Assembly: GCF_030253575.1 (NCBI RefSeq)
Contig: NC_080559.1
Location: 35,523,501-35,587,500 of the forward strand
Length of the DNA: 64,000 nt
From: Rhododendron vialii
Lineage: Eukaryota; Streptophyta; Magnoliopsida; Ericales; Ericaceae
Reading direction: 5' to 3'
Shown: positions 50,042 to 62,100 of the stretch, piece after piece
How positions within the stretch are numbered: the first letter of the stretch is position 1
How the letters are laid out: each line of letters starts with the position of its first letter
The notes under the pieces: model-generated
The model's input: only the letters and a program-made list of their open reading frames with translations
What the model was told of the DNA's origin: nothing
The model's database searches: none
Position numbers and translations under genes: made by a program

Positions 50042-51317
50042 ACTCATAATATATCGAAACCCATGGCTTAAACATTGACTTCACCTAATCCCTTTCTCAA
50101 ATCTCTACCATTTCAATATCTTCCCCCTTTAAATAAACGTCTAAAAGTCTAATGAGATTGACACATTTGTTATCTTCCTAAAGCTTTTGAACACCATGTT
50201 TATCTTCTTCCTATATTATTCAGCCAGTATATACACTCGAAGTTATTAAGTGAATAATTAAGTCATTGAGTTTAATTCTTACGGGACATATTTATTTAAA
50301 CCACGATAATAATTTACTCCAATATAAATGAGTACCCGTATATATGCCTAGGTTAGAAGCAACAGTCATAAACTTAAACATACATGCGTTTTGAATCTAA
50401 ACTAACGATGGATGGTGATCCACTCCACCAAAATAAACCATTTAACACGAACCTCGAAACTACATCAACATATTACAACGGCAATGATGCCTCCCCGGAT
50501 CAATGTCTCCTTAATTAGGACCTACAAGATGATGCAACGATACCTCCTCATATGAGGTCTCTGGGAAAAAACCTATGCTGCAACGGGATGATGGGTCCTT
50601 AGGTGTCTCCTTATAACCTACAAATAGCTCAAGAGAAGTTTACAAGCAAACAACCGGTCCCTCGTAGAGGTTTAGAGGATGTCTATAACCTTGAATTCCA
50701 ACCGTAGGGCTTAAACCCAGACCTTCACTGAGGAAGGCGGTAGGTGATGCCCACTGAGCTGACAAGACCCTTTCTTTTGTCATTTGCAATTTAGACCAAC
50801 AAGTATAGCCTTGTTTAGGCGTAGCCTTAGTGGCGTTTGGAATCCACCGGGTCGAGTCATTACCATGCGGATAATTTTTCTGTATCTTAGGGCCCATTTG
50901 ATTGCGGGTATGGCACCCCTCCATAGCTAATCCTCCCGGATTAGAGTTTGAAGAGATATTTATGGCTTGTTTTGGATGCCATTTCTTCCCCCTCCATAGC
51001 TCATCCTCCCTGACTATTTTTCTCCTCTTAGGGCCTGTTTGGATGAAGTGAAAACAGGGGGGCAAAAATAAGAGAGGGTAAATGGGGTGGGGCTCACTGT
51101 TAAGCCGATGTTTGGGAACGAAAATTGGAGGGGTCTTAATTTTCACCCCTTCTTCCTTTTCACCCATTTCAGGGATTCTTGGGTATAATTTTTGGGCACC
51201 CCTTGACCTCCCCAAATTTAATCCGACTTTAGAGGGGAGGAATTTGGACGAAATCACCTTTGCTTATCCTCTTTCTCCAACCCGAAAAACTCCTTATTTA
51301 GTTTCAGAACTCTCTTA

Positions 51318-51591
51318 GGGTGCTCATTAAAAGGCCTTAGAACAAAAAATTCATTATGACCATTTAAGATAAAATGATCAGAAAAATAAGATCTTCGCAT
51401 CGGTTCAAACGGATTGAAAATTGGAACACTTATTTTTTTACACCATTTATATATTAAAAAATATAGTTAAAAAAATTAAGTGTTTCAATTTTCAACCTGT
51501 TTAAACTGGTGCGAAAATCATATTTTTTTAATCATTTTATCTTAAATGATCATAATTGCTTTTTGTCTCTAAGGCCTTTCAACAAGCACCC
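51318..51591. mobile_element. Foldback MITE with ~115-bp arms
   Basis: The two halves are near-perfect inverted copies. The left half starts gggtgctcattaaaaggcct and includes atttaagataaaatgat; the right half mirrors this and ends aggcctttcaacaagcaccc. Confidence 0.85.
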
Positions 51592-51624
51592 GAAAATTCC
51601 TTATTTAGTTTCAAAACTCTCTTA

Positions 51625-51790
51625 GAGTGCTCATTGAAAGGCCTTAGAGCCAAAAATTCATAATGACCATCTAAGATAAAATTATTAAAAAAATAAGATA
51701 TTCACATTGGTTCAAACGGATTGAAAATCAAAACACTTAATTTTTTAAATATATTTTTTAATATATAAATGGTGTAAAAACGTTTTTTAA
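51625..51790. repeat. Second, partial copy of the foldback MITE
   Basis: Repeats the left half of the element at 51318 (agtgctcattgaaaggcct and following). The flanking sequence ccttatttagtttca occurs before both copies, so host and element were duplicated together. Confidence 0.8.
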
Positions 51791-52571
51791 TATAAAATTT
51801 TTAGAATAGACATTTTTTAATATTAATTTTTGAATTTATATACTTATTTTAATATGTAATCAAATTTAACACTGTACATGGACAAAATAGTCATTTGACA
51901 GCTTTTCCCTCCATCCACCCGGACCACCCCTTCTCATTCTCTTATTCTATAAATCATCCAAACAAAGTCAAATTTTATCCCCCTATTTAATACTCCATCC
52001 AAACCACATACTATTTTATCTCCCCTTCATAAACCATCAAAATTAATATACCCTACTACTACAGTATTTTATCCCCTCTTCATATTTTTTACTTCCAATT
52101 TTTTACCTGCAATCCAAGCGGGCCCTTACCCGGCTAAGGAGCATAGATTATGGATGGGTTTTGAGATGGGGAAAAATAATCCAGCTCAATCCACCTTGTT
52201 TTGTGATGATTTTGCCCCTCCTTGTCCACCCTATTCATCTCCCTCTTCATCACTCATATGCACACCAGATCGGGAAAAATGGAAGAGAGATGAGAGAGAG
52301 ATGTATCGTGACGCCGTCGACGATTGTGAACCTTTGTTGAACCGCTGACGTCGTCGAGTACTTGTTCTTATTTTCTCGGCAGTTTCTTCTTTTTCTTCTC
52401 TCTCTTTACGCTGGGTTGGACAGAAATTGGAAAGGAGAATGGGTATTGTTTGGTGGAGGTGGTGTGGTGGGTTCGACCGAGGGTGGTGGGATTTAGATTG
52501 GGGAGTGGTGTTGTTCCACCGAAAAGACGGTGTGAGGAAGACAGAGGTGAGATGGGTTCCAAATTGGACAG

Positions 52572-52922
52572 TGATGCACCCACCGCACGTTCGCCGGGCC
52601 CACTCCGGCCACCGGACGGTCGATCCAAATCGTCCAAAAATTCTTAAAAAAAAAACCGAGCGGGCTTGCGCGAGAATAAATGGCATCCGACGTGTGTAAG
52701 TGCTCGATCCGAATTTCCAAAAATTAGATGATCCGAGCCATTAAAAAATGGAAGATTGGTTCGAGCACTTACACATTTCGGATGCCGTTGATTCTCACGT
52801 AAGCCCACTCGGGTTTTTTTTTTTAGAATTTTTGAACGGTTCGGATCGGTCGTCCAGTGGCCGAAGTGGGCTCGGCAAGCGTGCGGTGGGCGGAGCGGTG
52901 GTTGGTGGCCGGTGGGTGTATC
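52572..52922. mobile_element. GC-rich foldback element with ~155-bp arms
   Basis: The left arm holds cccaccgcacgttcgccggg, ccggccaccggacggtcgat and gtaagtgctcgatccgaa; the right arm holds their inverted, slightly diverged copies, ending aagcgtgcggtggg. The centre lies near 52735-52750. It shares sequence with the nested MITE at 48707. Confidence 0.8.
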
Positions 52923-53783
52923 ATTTTCGGTTCCAAATTGGGGTTTAATTCTTTCATGGGGGTGGAACATATCTATTCCAATGTATAAATTGGAGCATCA
53001 GTTTGATGTCTCCCTGTCATGTATTTTCTTTTCTCTTAAATACCCTCCTAAAAGAAAAAAAAGTAATACAATTGTGAGAATATATTGAACATTTTAATAC
53101 AAAAAATCGCCGAACGAAACAATTTTCTTCTCACTACGTGCACAATTCACTCCACGTTCAACAACTGTACCACAACCACAAACAAAACAGTTTTCTTCTC
53201 CTCTCCACCATTGCACCTGAGTGGGGAAAAAAGAAAAAAAAAACTTCAGATGCTCATGGTTAATTTGCTTCTGGGATGGACATTGTGATCTGCTACAAAA
53301 GTTAATTTTATATTTTCGGTACGTTTCCTATCATCTATGCCGTTTTTCTCTACCCAACTTTGGGGCACCATTTTGAACACCCTTTTTTTTCTAATGTTCG
53401 GCAAACACTGATGTTGTTTTTGGAGAGCCGAGACACCGTAACCGTACTTTGCCGATCGAGGTTTTCTGAAGGCCGGAGACACTATGACCATACTCCACTA
53501 CGGGGAGTGGTGAATTAACTTTAACTTTTTACAAAGTGGTGAAGTTGTTAGAAAAACTCAGCCCATAAAGTCTCCTTAAAACCCAAGTGTTAAGGAGAGG
53601 GAAGCTATGGCCTTATAACCAGCATAGAGAGGGCTTGTCCAGGCGATGTGAGGCACAATCCAATAGAAGTCTCTACCCTTCTGTCCGATAGAGTGCCACA
53701 TTTTTAAATTTAGAAAAATTAGATCCATGCCCATGCAAAACTTGACACTTTTTGTAATTGTGGGTGTCTGATATTGAAGACAG

Positions 53784-54105
53784 CTAGAGGCCGGGCACAT
53801 ATGATGCATGTGCAAGTCAGATTTTCACAAAATTTATGACATATTCACTAGAGGCTAGGCACACATCAACTTGCGGCCTCTATAGTTCTTTATGGGCAAA
53901 TTTGAATTCATAGAAAAGTTAGAGCCAGTTTGTAGCTTTGTACTTATTAGAATAGACTAGAGGCCAGGGCACACGCGATGCGTGTGCAAGTCTGATTTTC
54001 ACAACATTTGTGTTTGTGAAAATCTGATCAAACAATAAGCGGGAAGCATTTTTACAAAAGTGAAAATCCGACTTGTACACGCATCGCGTGCGCCCCGATC
54101 TCTAG
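53784..54105. mobile_element. Cluster of Helitron-like 3' termini
   Basis: At 54063-54105 the plus strand has a short palindrome (cacgcatcgcgtgcg) followed within about a dozen bases by CTAG and a T, the layout of a Helitron 3' end. The minus strand shows similar ends at 53957 (hairpin gcacacgcgatgcgtgtgc), 53784 and, weaker, 53848. All four share the motif that reads gaaaatc-gacttg-acacgcat on its own strand. No Rep/helicase is present. Confidence 0.6.
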
Positions 54106-55180
54106 TTAATATAAGATGGGCGCTTGAATGGATGGTTGAGATCAAATTGGGGTTTAATTCTTTCTTGAAAATGTGAGCTTTGATCCAGGATTTCACACAC
54201 TCAAAAAACCTCTTGGGAAAGGTACAAATTTATACCTTAAAAATTTAAAAATTATATTGTCTCCGGAACTGAACATTTTTTTATAAATTTGAAATTTCAT
54301 ATTTTAAAAAAACACATGGATAAAAAACACAATAAAAAATGATTTTTAATTTTTGTAATATTATTAATATTTAATTTTTAGTAAAACTAATTATTATGGC
54401 TTAAATGTGAAAAATTAATTATATTTGTATTTGTATTTATGTATATAATGTAATACATAATTAAGTTTGGGACTGAACAAGGGCAGATTCGTTATTCAAT
54501 AGCTTTTTACATCATCCTCTTTCTTATCTTCCATCCAAACCAAGTATTATTTAATCCCCATTTCTCATTTTCTAATTCCTCATCAAAACCAACTACTTTT
54601 TAATCCCCTCCAAAAAGGTCACATAAATGTGAGCCAACCATTTATAATTAATTTCCCCTACTATCTTATTTCCCTCCATAAATAATCTCCCAAAATTATA
54701 CCCGCGTCCAAACGGGTCGTTGGGCAATACACGTCCGACAAACATGGATCATTCGCACGGATGCGACAAATGAGTTGCCATGTAACTGGGGGGGTCCAAT
54801 GGTCCTTTTTGGTCTTTTAGAGTGATTAAGAGGGGCATTTATAAAGTGGTCCAACAAATTGTACCAAAAGAGATGAAAAACATGGGATCCAATCGTTCTT
54901 CCGTGTCTGATCAGGTATATCGAAAACCGTGGCTTAAACATTGACTTCACTTAATCCCTTTCTCAAGTCTTTACCAATTCAATATCTTCCCCGCTTAAAT
55001 AAACGTTTGAAAACCCTAATGAGATTCACACATTTGTTATATTCTTAAAGCTTTTGAACGCCATGTTTATCTTCGTTCTTATATTATTCAGCCAGTATAT
55101 GCATTCGAAGTTACCCCTATTAGATGAATAATCAAGTCATTGAGTTCAATTCTTACAGGACATATTTATTTAATTTAGAT

Positions 55181-56119
55181 TGTGATAGCGGAGAGTACAT
55201 TACTATTAAATCGGCAAGCTATTCCTATGGTGTTGGCCAGTAATTTTAGGATCTCTCTTATGAGATTTCAGATTCAATTTTTCTCGCCAGCAAGCAAGCT
55301 GAGCCACATTATCCCAGCGCATGAGCATATGAAATGCCTATGGGAAGCACGAGCGGATCTGTATTGGGCCCCGCCTTGCTCCTCTCGAGTTTCTATTTAT
55401 ATGATACTTAATTATTGATATTAGGAGTGCAATAGTTATTTATAATCTTAATAATTTTTGTTTGATTTATTTAAAAGCAGGGTTTTTTTACATTCTCATT
55501 TACTCAATTTCTTTCATAAATAAAAAGAATTAGATGACCTAAAGAAATAAACAAAATGATTCAATATATAAGGCTAGAATTGTTTCAATATAGAAAAATT
55601 ATACGGATACAATAAGCACATATACCCATATTAAGCTGGGACCCCTTAGACTAAAATCCTAACTCGCTATAGATGAGAGGGCTTATATAGATTAATTCGA
55701 GACATGCGTAAACTAGATACACTCGCATTACCAAAAAAGAAAATAAAAATCTGCAGGCTAAATCCTATACAGATTGAACCAGATACACTCACGTCGGGAG
55801 CAGGTTAAAAATTACACAGTTAACAACGCACAGAAGAGTCAGCAGATATTAGCAAATTGGGCACAAAACGTACACGACATCATTGGACGGTCGAACACTC
55901 TCTTGACCGACTCTCCTGCACAACCCTGCACAAGCTTCTTCTTCCTAATAATTTGCTCACTCCAATTCCACTCCATACTCTTTCTGTTGCATTGAACGAG
56001 AGAGAGGGGGGTCGTGCATAGCCTGCATAAGAGAGAGGGCGAAGGTGATTGTCTACTCACATTACGAGCCGCCAAGAATCGCATGTGCATGAACTAATTT
56101 GCTTGATTGAGGGAGCCAA
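55181..56119. other. Upstream region and leader of HPT
   Basis: No coding exon is seen. The part nearest the start codon, including an agagag run around 56000, is probably the 5' untranslated leader. No TATA box is clear enough to name. Confidence 0.35.
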
Positions 56120-59100
56120 ATGGAGTCTATACTTATTGTGTCTTTTCCCAAACCTCTTTCATTTCCAGTTGTATCTGAGGTCTCTGCATCAAAAACTACT
56201 GGTATGACCTCTTCTCACATTAATGACTTCTTAGTCTCTATGCATGCATGTTTTCAATTTATTATTGGAGCTGTTCCACTTGTGGTTTTAGGGTTTTCTA
56301 ATTTGCACTCTTTCTGGGTTTCTTTTGGCTGCTGATTTTAATCATTTCCCTTTCTTTTAACTCACAAATTTATGTTTTTGGCATATCCATGAGAGTCGGT
56401 CATTTATTGTACTATCTTTATTCTTTATTTTTGCAAAGAAAAAGTAGTTCAGTAATTTTCTCGTCCATATGACCCATGGTCTAAACTGGGTTGACTTTTG
56501 TCCTTATTCCGAATTTGTGCATCTACGATTCTACTGGATTTTTATACTCCATACGGGCTTTCCCTTTTCGTTTCTCTTTTTTTGTTGGAAAATTTTCCTT
56601 AAGCATTGATAGAGCGATAGTCTACTCTCCACGCTTCTGGTGTGAAATGTTACGAATTGGCTACTGGATTCCGAAGAAAAACTTGATCAAAACTTGGCAC
56701 TTGTTGATTGGAACTTGAATTAATAGATATTCGTAACATGATATGTGGATCTGATCCATTGTGTAGATTGATAAGTAGCAATGGGTGGAGGAGAGAGAAA
56801 TTCAATACAGGATATTTCAGTAGTCGGATTAGTTCTTCTCATCATCTCATTCCAGTTCTCTTCACTTTTTCTTGCTCTTTCCCTCATGAAAACCATAACA
56901 AATGTCGTGGCAAGTTGAAGATTCCATTTTGAACGACTATGTTATGGCAAATTGTTCAACAACCTCTGCCTATTTTCAAGGTGGACTGTCGGAATGTTTT
57001 TCACCTTGCTTTAAGACGTAAGGTGGTTAGTTTAGAGCGTTTAACTGTATTCGTGCTACATGGTTCAAATTCTACATGTCTTCTTTCCAAGCTTTGATAT
57101 GCTTTGTCCTTAAAAAGATCTTTGATGTGATGTTAAGTTGTTAACTTTAATTCAACACGAGACCTAGTGCTGAAAGTTATCGAAAATGACAATCTTGTAT
57201 ATGACTATATGAGTTCAATGGTTCAGCTACTCTGGCATTATTTCAGTATAGCTGTGTTGATGTAGCAAAAATTGAGATGGTTTACAATTTAGATGATCTA
57301 TCTTGTGATTCATGTGCCGAGGACCCATGAATGTGGCCTGCAAAAGAGAATGAAAAGGCACAAGGTCAAAGAATTAAAAGTGAAGTCAAGAAGATTTGGA
57401 AACAGGGAGATTAAGAAGAATAGCAAACTTGTAATAAGGTGACTTGCCTGTCATGTTGGCGACTCCGTAATACAATTCAGAGAATCCCTATTCATTGTTT
57501 AGTTCACCAGACAGAATTTCCGATCAGATGGAACTGCCTTGGTGGTTAAATACTTGAAGTCGGTCTTAGAAAGAGATGTTTATCACCGACTTGACGTCTT
57601 ACGTTATCGTCTGTTGTTTGGTCGTGTCCTGGTGGATGAGGTTGTCTTTGTTTCTTGTCCACAACGTTTCTAGCTTGGTGTGAATGAGCCTAGTGGAACT
57701 CCTCCTTTTTTTTATTTCTGAGTATCATTGGTCAAGCACAGGTAATGTTTCTTATGGCACCCTTTTGAGCGCTTAAAAGCCAAACATCTAGCCATGCTGT
57801 AGATTTTTCATTTTCTGTCTCTGAAAGCGAATGGTTTGTGTATAGGTGTACCATTTCCAAGATGCAGAGTGCGGAACATGCTAGAAAAGTACCGCACTGT
57901 GAAGTTACAGAGGGGGCTTGTAGCACAACATGTTGCACGTAACAATGAAATATCTTCAGCCTATCAATCTCGTAGTGCAAAGCACATAGCAAACGCAGCC
58001 TCCAGTCAGCCTCTTGAATCGGAACCTGGAGCTCTTGAATCGGAACCTGGAGCTTATCATCCCAAGAACCCTCGGGAATCCATGCAAGATGCCTTGAATG
58101 CTTTCTACAGATTTTCGCGTCCTCATACGGTTATAGGAACGGTTGGGTTCAAATTTATCACTTCCAATTTGTGTATTTATATGAATTGGGTTTAGCTAGG
58201 TTTTACCTTCTAATTTATTTTTAGAATTTAAAGGAGATTTCGTTACTTTTCTGTGAGCAGGCGTTGAGCATAAGTTCAGTTTCTCTCCTTGCAGTAGAGA
58301 AGCTATCTGATTTTTCTCCATTGTTTTTCACTGGAGTGTTAGAGGTGCTTCAAAACTTTTTGCTCAAGTTGAATCATACGCTTGATAAAGTTTTTTTTTT
58401 CTTACTAAATTTCTTACTTCTTTTCAGGCTATTGTTGCTGCCCTTTTGATGAATGTATATATTGTTGGTCTCAATCAGTTGTCTGACATAGAAATAGACA
58501 AGGTAGCTCATGTATAACTCTTCACTACTAACACTGTGACAAAGTCAAAAGTAGAGGAAATTTTGCTGCCTTAACTATGTTTAAACTTTAAAACATTTCT
58601 GTTCCACCGACTTTTTTGCACCACTTGCGTTGGAATCTGTGGTTAGAGTAATTGTGTAATGGCATTAATTCGAAGTCTTATTGTTACTTATGATGTTTTT
58701 TTTATTACAGGTTAACAAGCCGTATCTTCCATTGGCGTCAGGGGAATATTCTGTCACAACTGGTGTTATGATTGTTTCATCTTTTGCCATACTGGTAGGT
58801 TTGGCCCAAAGAAAACTGAGGGAAAAAAAAATTCCAGCAGTTTGAGTTGTATGTTGAATTCAGGTTTTCAGGTTTCATAATAATGTAGTTGTCATGTTTG
58901 ACAGTAGACATTGCATTGTCAGAATTTATTTTGCTTGTTGATTTGTGAGAAGTTTGTTGTGTAGCCAAACATCTCTGGATGTTCTTGTGAAAATTGTTTG
59001 GCCTATGATAGATGGACTAGTGCACTAATATCTAGTGCACAAACGCGAGACCACCTTGAACTTATCTAGGGTATTGAGACACGGGTCCAAAAGTGAGTAT

Positions 59101-62100
59101 GGGTGCATACGTCCTATACGCTTATTTGTATTGTACATTGGACATCATACTTAGCAAATAAGTTGTAAATTATTTAGAAATCTACTTGAGATCGAATAAG
59201 ATGAAGGAAAAATTTAAAAAATATAGAAATTTGATCTCCCATCCATGTGGAATGCCAGGAATGTTTCTTTTCTAGTGAATGCCAACTTCTTTTTGTTTCT
59301 ACAACGTGAAAATTAGATGCCATCTAAACTGGTTGAGGGTGTCGGACACGTCTCCTAGACCCTCACCCATGCCCCATCTGATCACACTAGGGTACTGTGG
59401 GGGAAATATTAGTCAATAATAATATAAGCAAGAAGTTTTCTCATATATTGTATCGTTTATCTTCTGACAAAGTCATTATCACCACTTTTACTATATCCGA
59501 AGCTTAACATAATGAACCGAACTGTTTTTGTTACGATGGAAAGAAAAACATCAATAGTCTTTCTAAAGCATTAATGACTTGTTCCTAATATTCAAATGGA
59601 CTTTCTTTGTACATTGTTTTGCAGCATTTAAATAGTTAACTCAGTTATCCACACCATCAAGTGAACTTATTAGTGAAATGATGTATTTCAGTATTTCTGT
59701 ACGTTTCAATATTCCTCCCCTTTTCACAAGTTTTCAGGTTCAAAATTTTCCTTGTTCAGCATTTTCTGAAAATGCCATTTGGATACTAGACCAATCACCA
59801 AGGAAATAGGTTTGGGTGGTCAGTTTTTATCAAGCAATTTAGATCATATGTAGTGCTGTAATTGTACTTTTACTTCCTGCTATGTGTAATATAATGGAGA
59901 TATTTTTTCTATATGTTGGAGCATTGCACTTGATTTCTGGACTAAGAAAGCCAATATTCCTTTATTTACAGAGTTTTTGGCTTGGATGGATTGTTGGTTC
60001 CTGGCCGCTATTTTGGGCTCTTTTCATCAGTTTTATGCTTGGAACTGCATACTCGATCAATGTGAGTTGGCTCATCAAGCTTATGGTCTATTTTCACCAC
60101 ATAGCATAGTGGAGTAGATCTTGTTCTCCTGAAACACCTATGTATCAACTGCTCTTAGTGGCGTAGCCAGGAAATTAACTCGGTTGGGGCACCATTAAAC
60201 ATGGTCTTAGAATTTCTTTTCTTTTTCTTTCTTTTGATAGCAGGATGTTTGGACCAAGTAGTTCATACATCGACTAATTCCGGGACCATGAAATTTTTGG
60301 CCTGACAAACCATCCGGTGGCCTCAAGGTTTACAATTTCCTATCTTTTACTCACAATAAACAACAATTATCTAAAAGAAATGAAGTTAAAATGTAAAATT
60401 TGCTACAATTCATTTATAGGTAACAGGTCTTTATGAAAAACAAATAAGTTAAAAAGAACTTTTTTGAAAACTTGACAAAGATAGGGATGTAAGTGATATA
60501 AAAGAGAAAATGTGCATAATTTTTTAGGATACAAATGTCATGACCATTATAAGTTAGGGGTAAAAATGAAATTATTGGAAAGTGCAGTGGGGGCCTGTGC
60601 CCCCACTGGTCTTACTTTAAATCCGCCACTGACTGCTCTTCTACTCGTCTGAATGTAGTGGACAAACTTGTCTCGAGTATTGTTCGAAGAGTGCATTATA
60701 AAACTACTGCTCTAACTCTTGCTAAATATTTTACAGAATAAGCTACCCATTCTTAACAATTTAACATGTTCAAGTTCAGCGTAGATGCAATTTGTAGTGG
60801 ACGACTTATCAACATAATACGCACGAACACTGGTAAAAAAAATTGGTGCGGCCGCATTGCCTGCCAATGCTCTTGGGGCACTCATCGGACACATCCAAAC
60901 GTGTCTTGATTTTCGTTCTAGAACTCGACACCCTTAGGCACTTGAGAGGGGCACACGTCTCCTTAGACTCAAGTGAAACAGATTATAAGTTGGAAAATCG
61001 TGGGATGCAACGGAAAATGCCCATATTAGTTAGATCCTATTTTTGAAAACTCATGAGGTACAATGGAAAATGCCTGTATTAGTTGAGTTATATTTGATTT
61101 AAAGCAAGCTAAGGAACAGAGCTAATTTTCTAGCTTGGTCTTTGGAATTTTTATTTTTAGGTGCCCTTGTTGAGATGGAAGAGATTTGCTTTGGTTGCAG
61201 CGATGTGCATCCTGGCTGTTCGAGCAGTGATTGTTCAAATTGCATTTTTTCTGCACATACAGGTTTTCCTATGATTTTCTTGTTGGATGGATGGTTTGTT
61301 TGTTGTCTTTAATATTAAAGCCTCTTTTCTCGGGTATCTTTTTCGGAAAGGATATTTCTTGACCCTTTTTTGCATGCAACATCCATTGAAACTTTTGCAC
61401 ATGGTTGATGCATGCATGAAACTGTGTCCAATATTTTCTGCAAACCCACTCTCCATTTTTGTGATAGTCAAATAATGGCTCGAACCAAAGTAGAAAAGAA
61501 GGGGGGTAGATGGGATCTTGTATTTCCTTATAGCTCGGTTTCTTGATTTTTCAAGGGCCTTTTCTTCATGCTTCGATGGCCTTTCATTGTCTGATCCCAA
61601 TGTGTTTAACAATGTCCAGACCTATGTCTTCGGAAGACCGGCTGTCTTTTCAAGGCCAGTGATTTTTGCAACTGCATTTATGAGCTTCTTCTCAGTTGTT
61701 ATAGCATTATTTAAGGTAAAGTTCCTAATAACCTTATCTTTTAGCAAATGACCAGGTAGGGGCTTCATGATTGATCACCTAAAAAGTGTTGCTTGAGGAG
61801 TTTCAAAGTTGGGTGGGTTGAGATTTTTCATATTGGAACCATTTGTGGTGCATTGGGCTGTATATTTATCGAATCAACTGAAGAGAGAAATTCATTCATG
61901 TCTGAGTGGGCAGTTATCTGAACTACTGTGCTTTCATATTGAGATTCGACCTTTTATTTTTCATTGATTGGTGGGCTGCAAGAACCATAAGATTTCAACA
62001 TCCGATGACATTGCCTCTGTTTTTGAGCCTAAGGATTAGAATTCAATGTGTGCATTATGATTATGATATGTTCCTCTTCTCTTGATTTTCGTCCAATCTT

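Larger units (their letters stand above)
47190..50303. repeat. Tandem segmental duplication, copy A
   Basis: The unit starts aataataatttactccagt and ends near 50303 after gggacatatttatttaaacc. Ordered matching blocks with copy B include tatatgcctaggttagaagc, ctaactaacgatggatggtga-like sequence, tagccttagtggcgtttgg, ttcgcacggatgcgacaaat and attattcagccagtatat. Copy A carries four transposons (47363, 48369, 49243 and 49631) that are missing from copy B. Without them the unit is about 1.1 kb. No gene is seen in it. Confidence 0.85.
50890..52125. mobile_element. PIF/Harbinger-type element (copy B only)
   Basis: The left end gggcccatttgattgcggg is mirrored by cctgcaatccaagcgggccc on the right. 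TTA flanks both sides (50887-50889 and 52126-52128). It is 1236 bases long with no transposase. Other MITE sequences, including a foldback element at 51318, are nested in it. Confidence 0.8.
52129..54722. other. Remaining nested insertions in copy B
   Basis: Copy A shows that this block does not belong to the ancestral unit. It holds a foldback element (52572-52922), Helitron-like ends (53784-54105) and AT-rich filler. The right end reads tatacccgcgtccaaacggg, the inverted form of a GGGCCCGTTTGG-type terminus, without a clear left partner. No gene is supported. Confidence 0.5.
50304..55180. repeat. Tandem segmental duplication, copy B
   Basis: Starts ataataatttactccaat directly after copy A and runs to about 55180 (aggacatatttatttaattt). 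It matches copy A in order, but is split at 50890-54722 by a 3.8-kb block of nested insertions. Without the block the unit is about 1.05 kb. Confidence 0.85.

Noticed and set aside
50640-51257. 205-residue minus-strand frame
   Set aside because: It runs across a transposon border at 50890 and shows no domain, so it is chance.
52231-52686. 151-residue minus-strand frame
   Set aside because: It overlaps the foldback element and CT-rich sequence; the reading looks low-complexity and has no domain.
53784-54105. CRISPR-like array of spaced repeats
   Set aside because: The copies are few, unevenly spaced and in both orientations, and this is a plant genome; Helitron-like ends explain them better.
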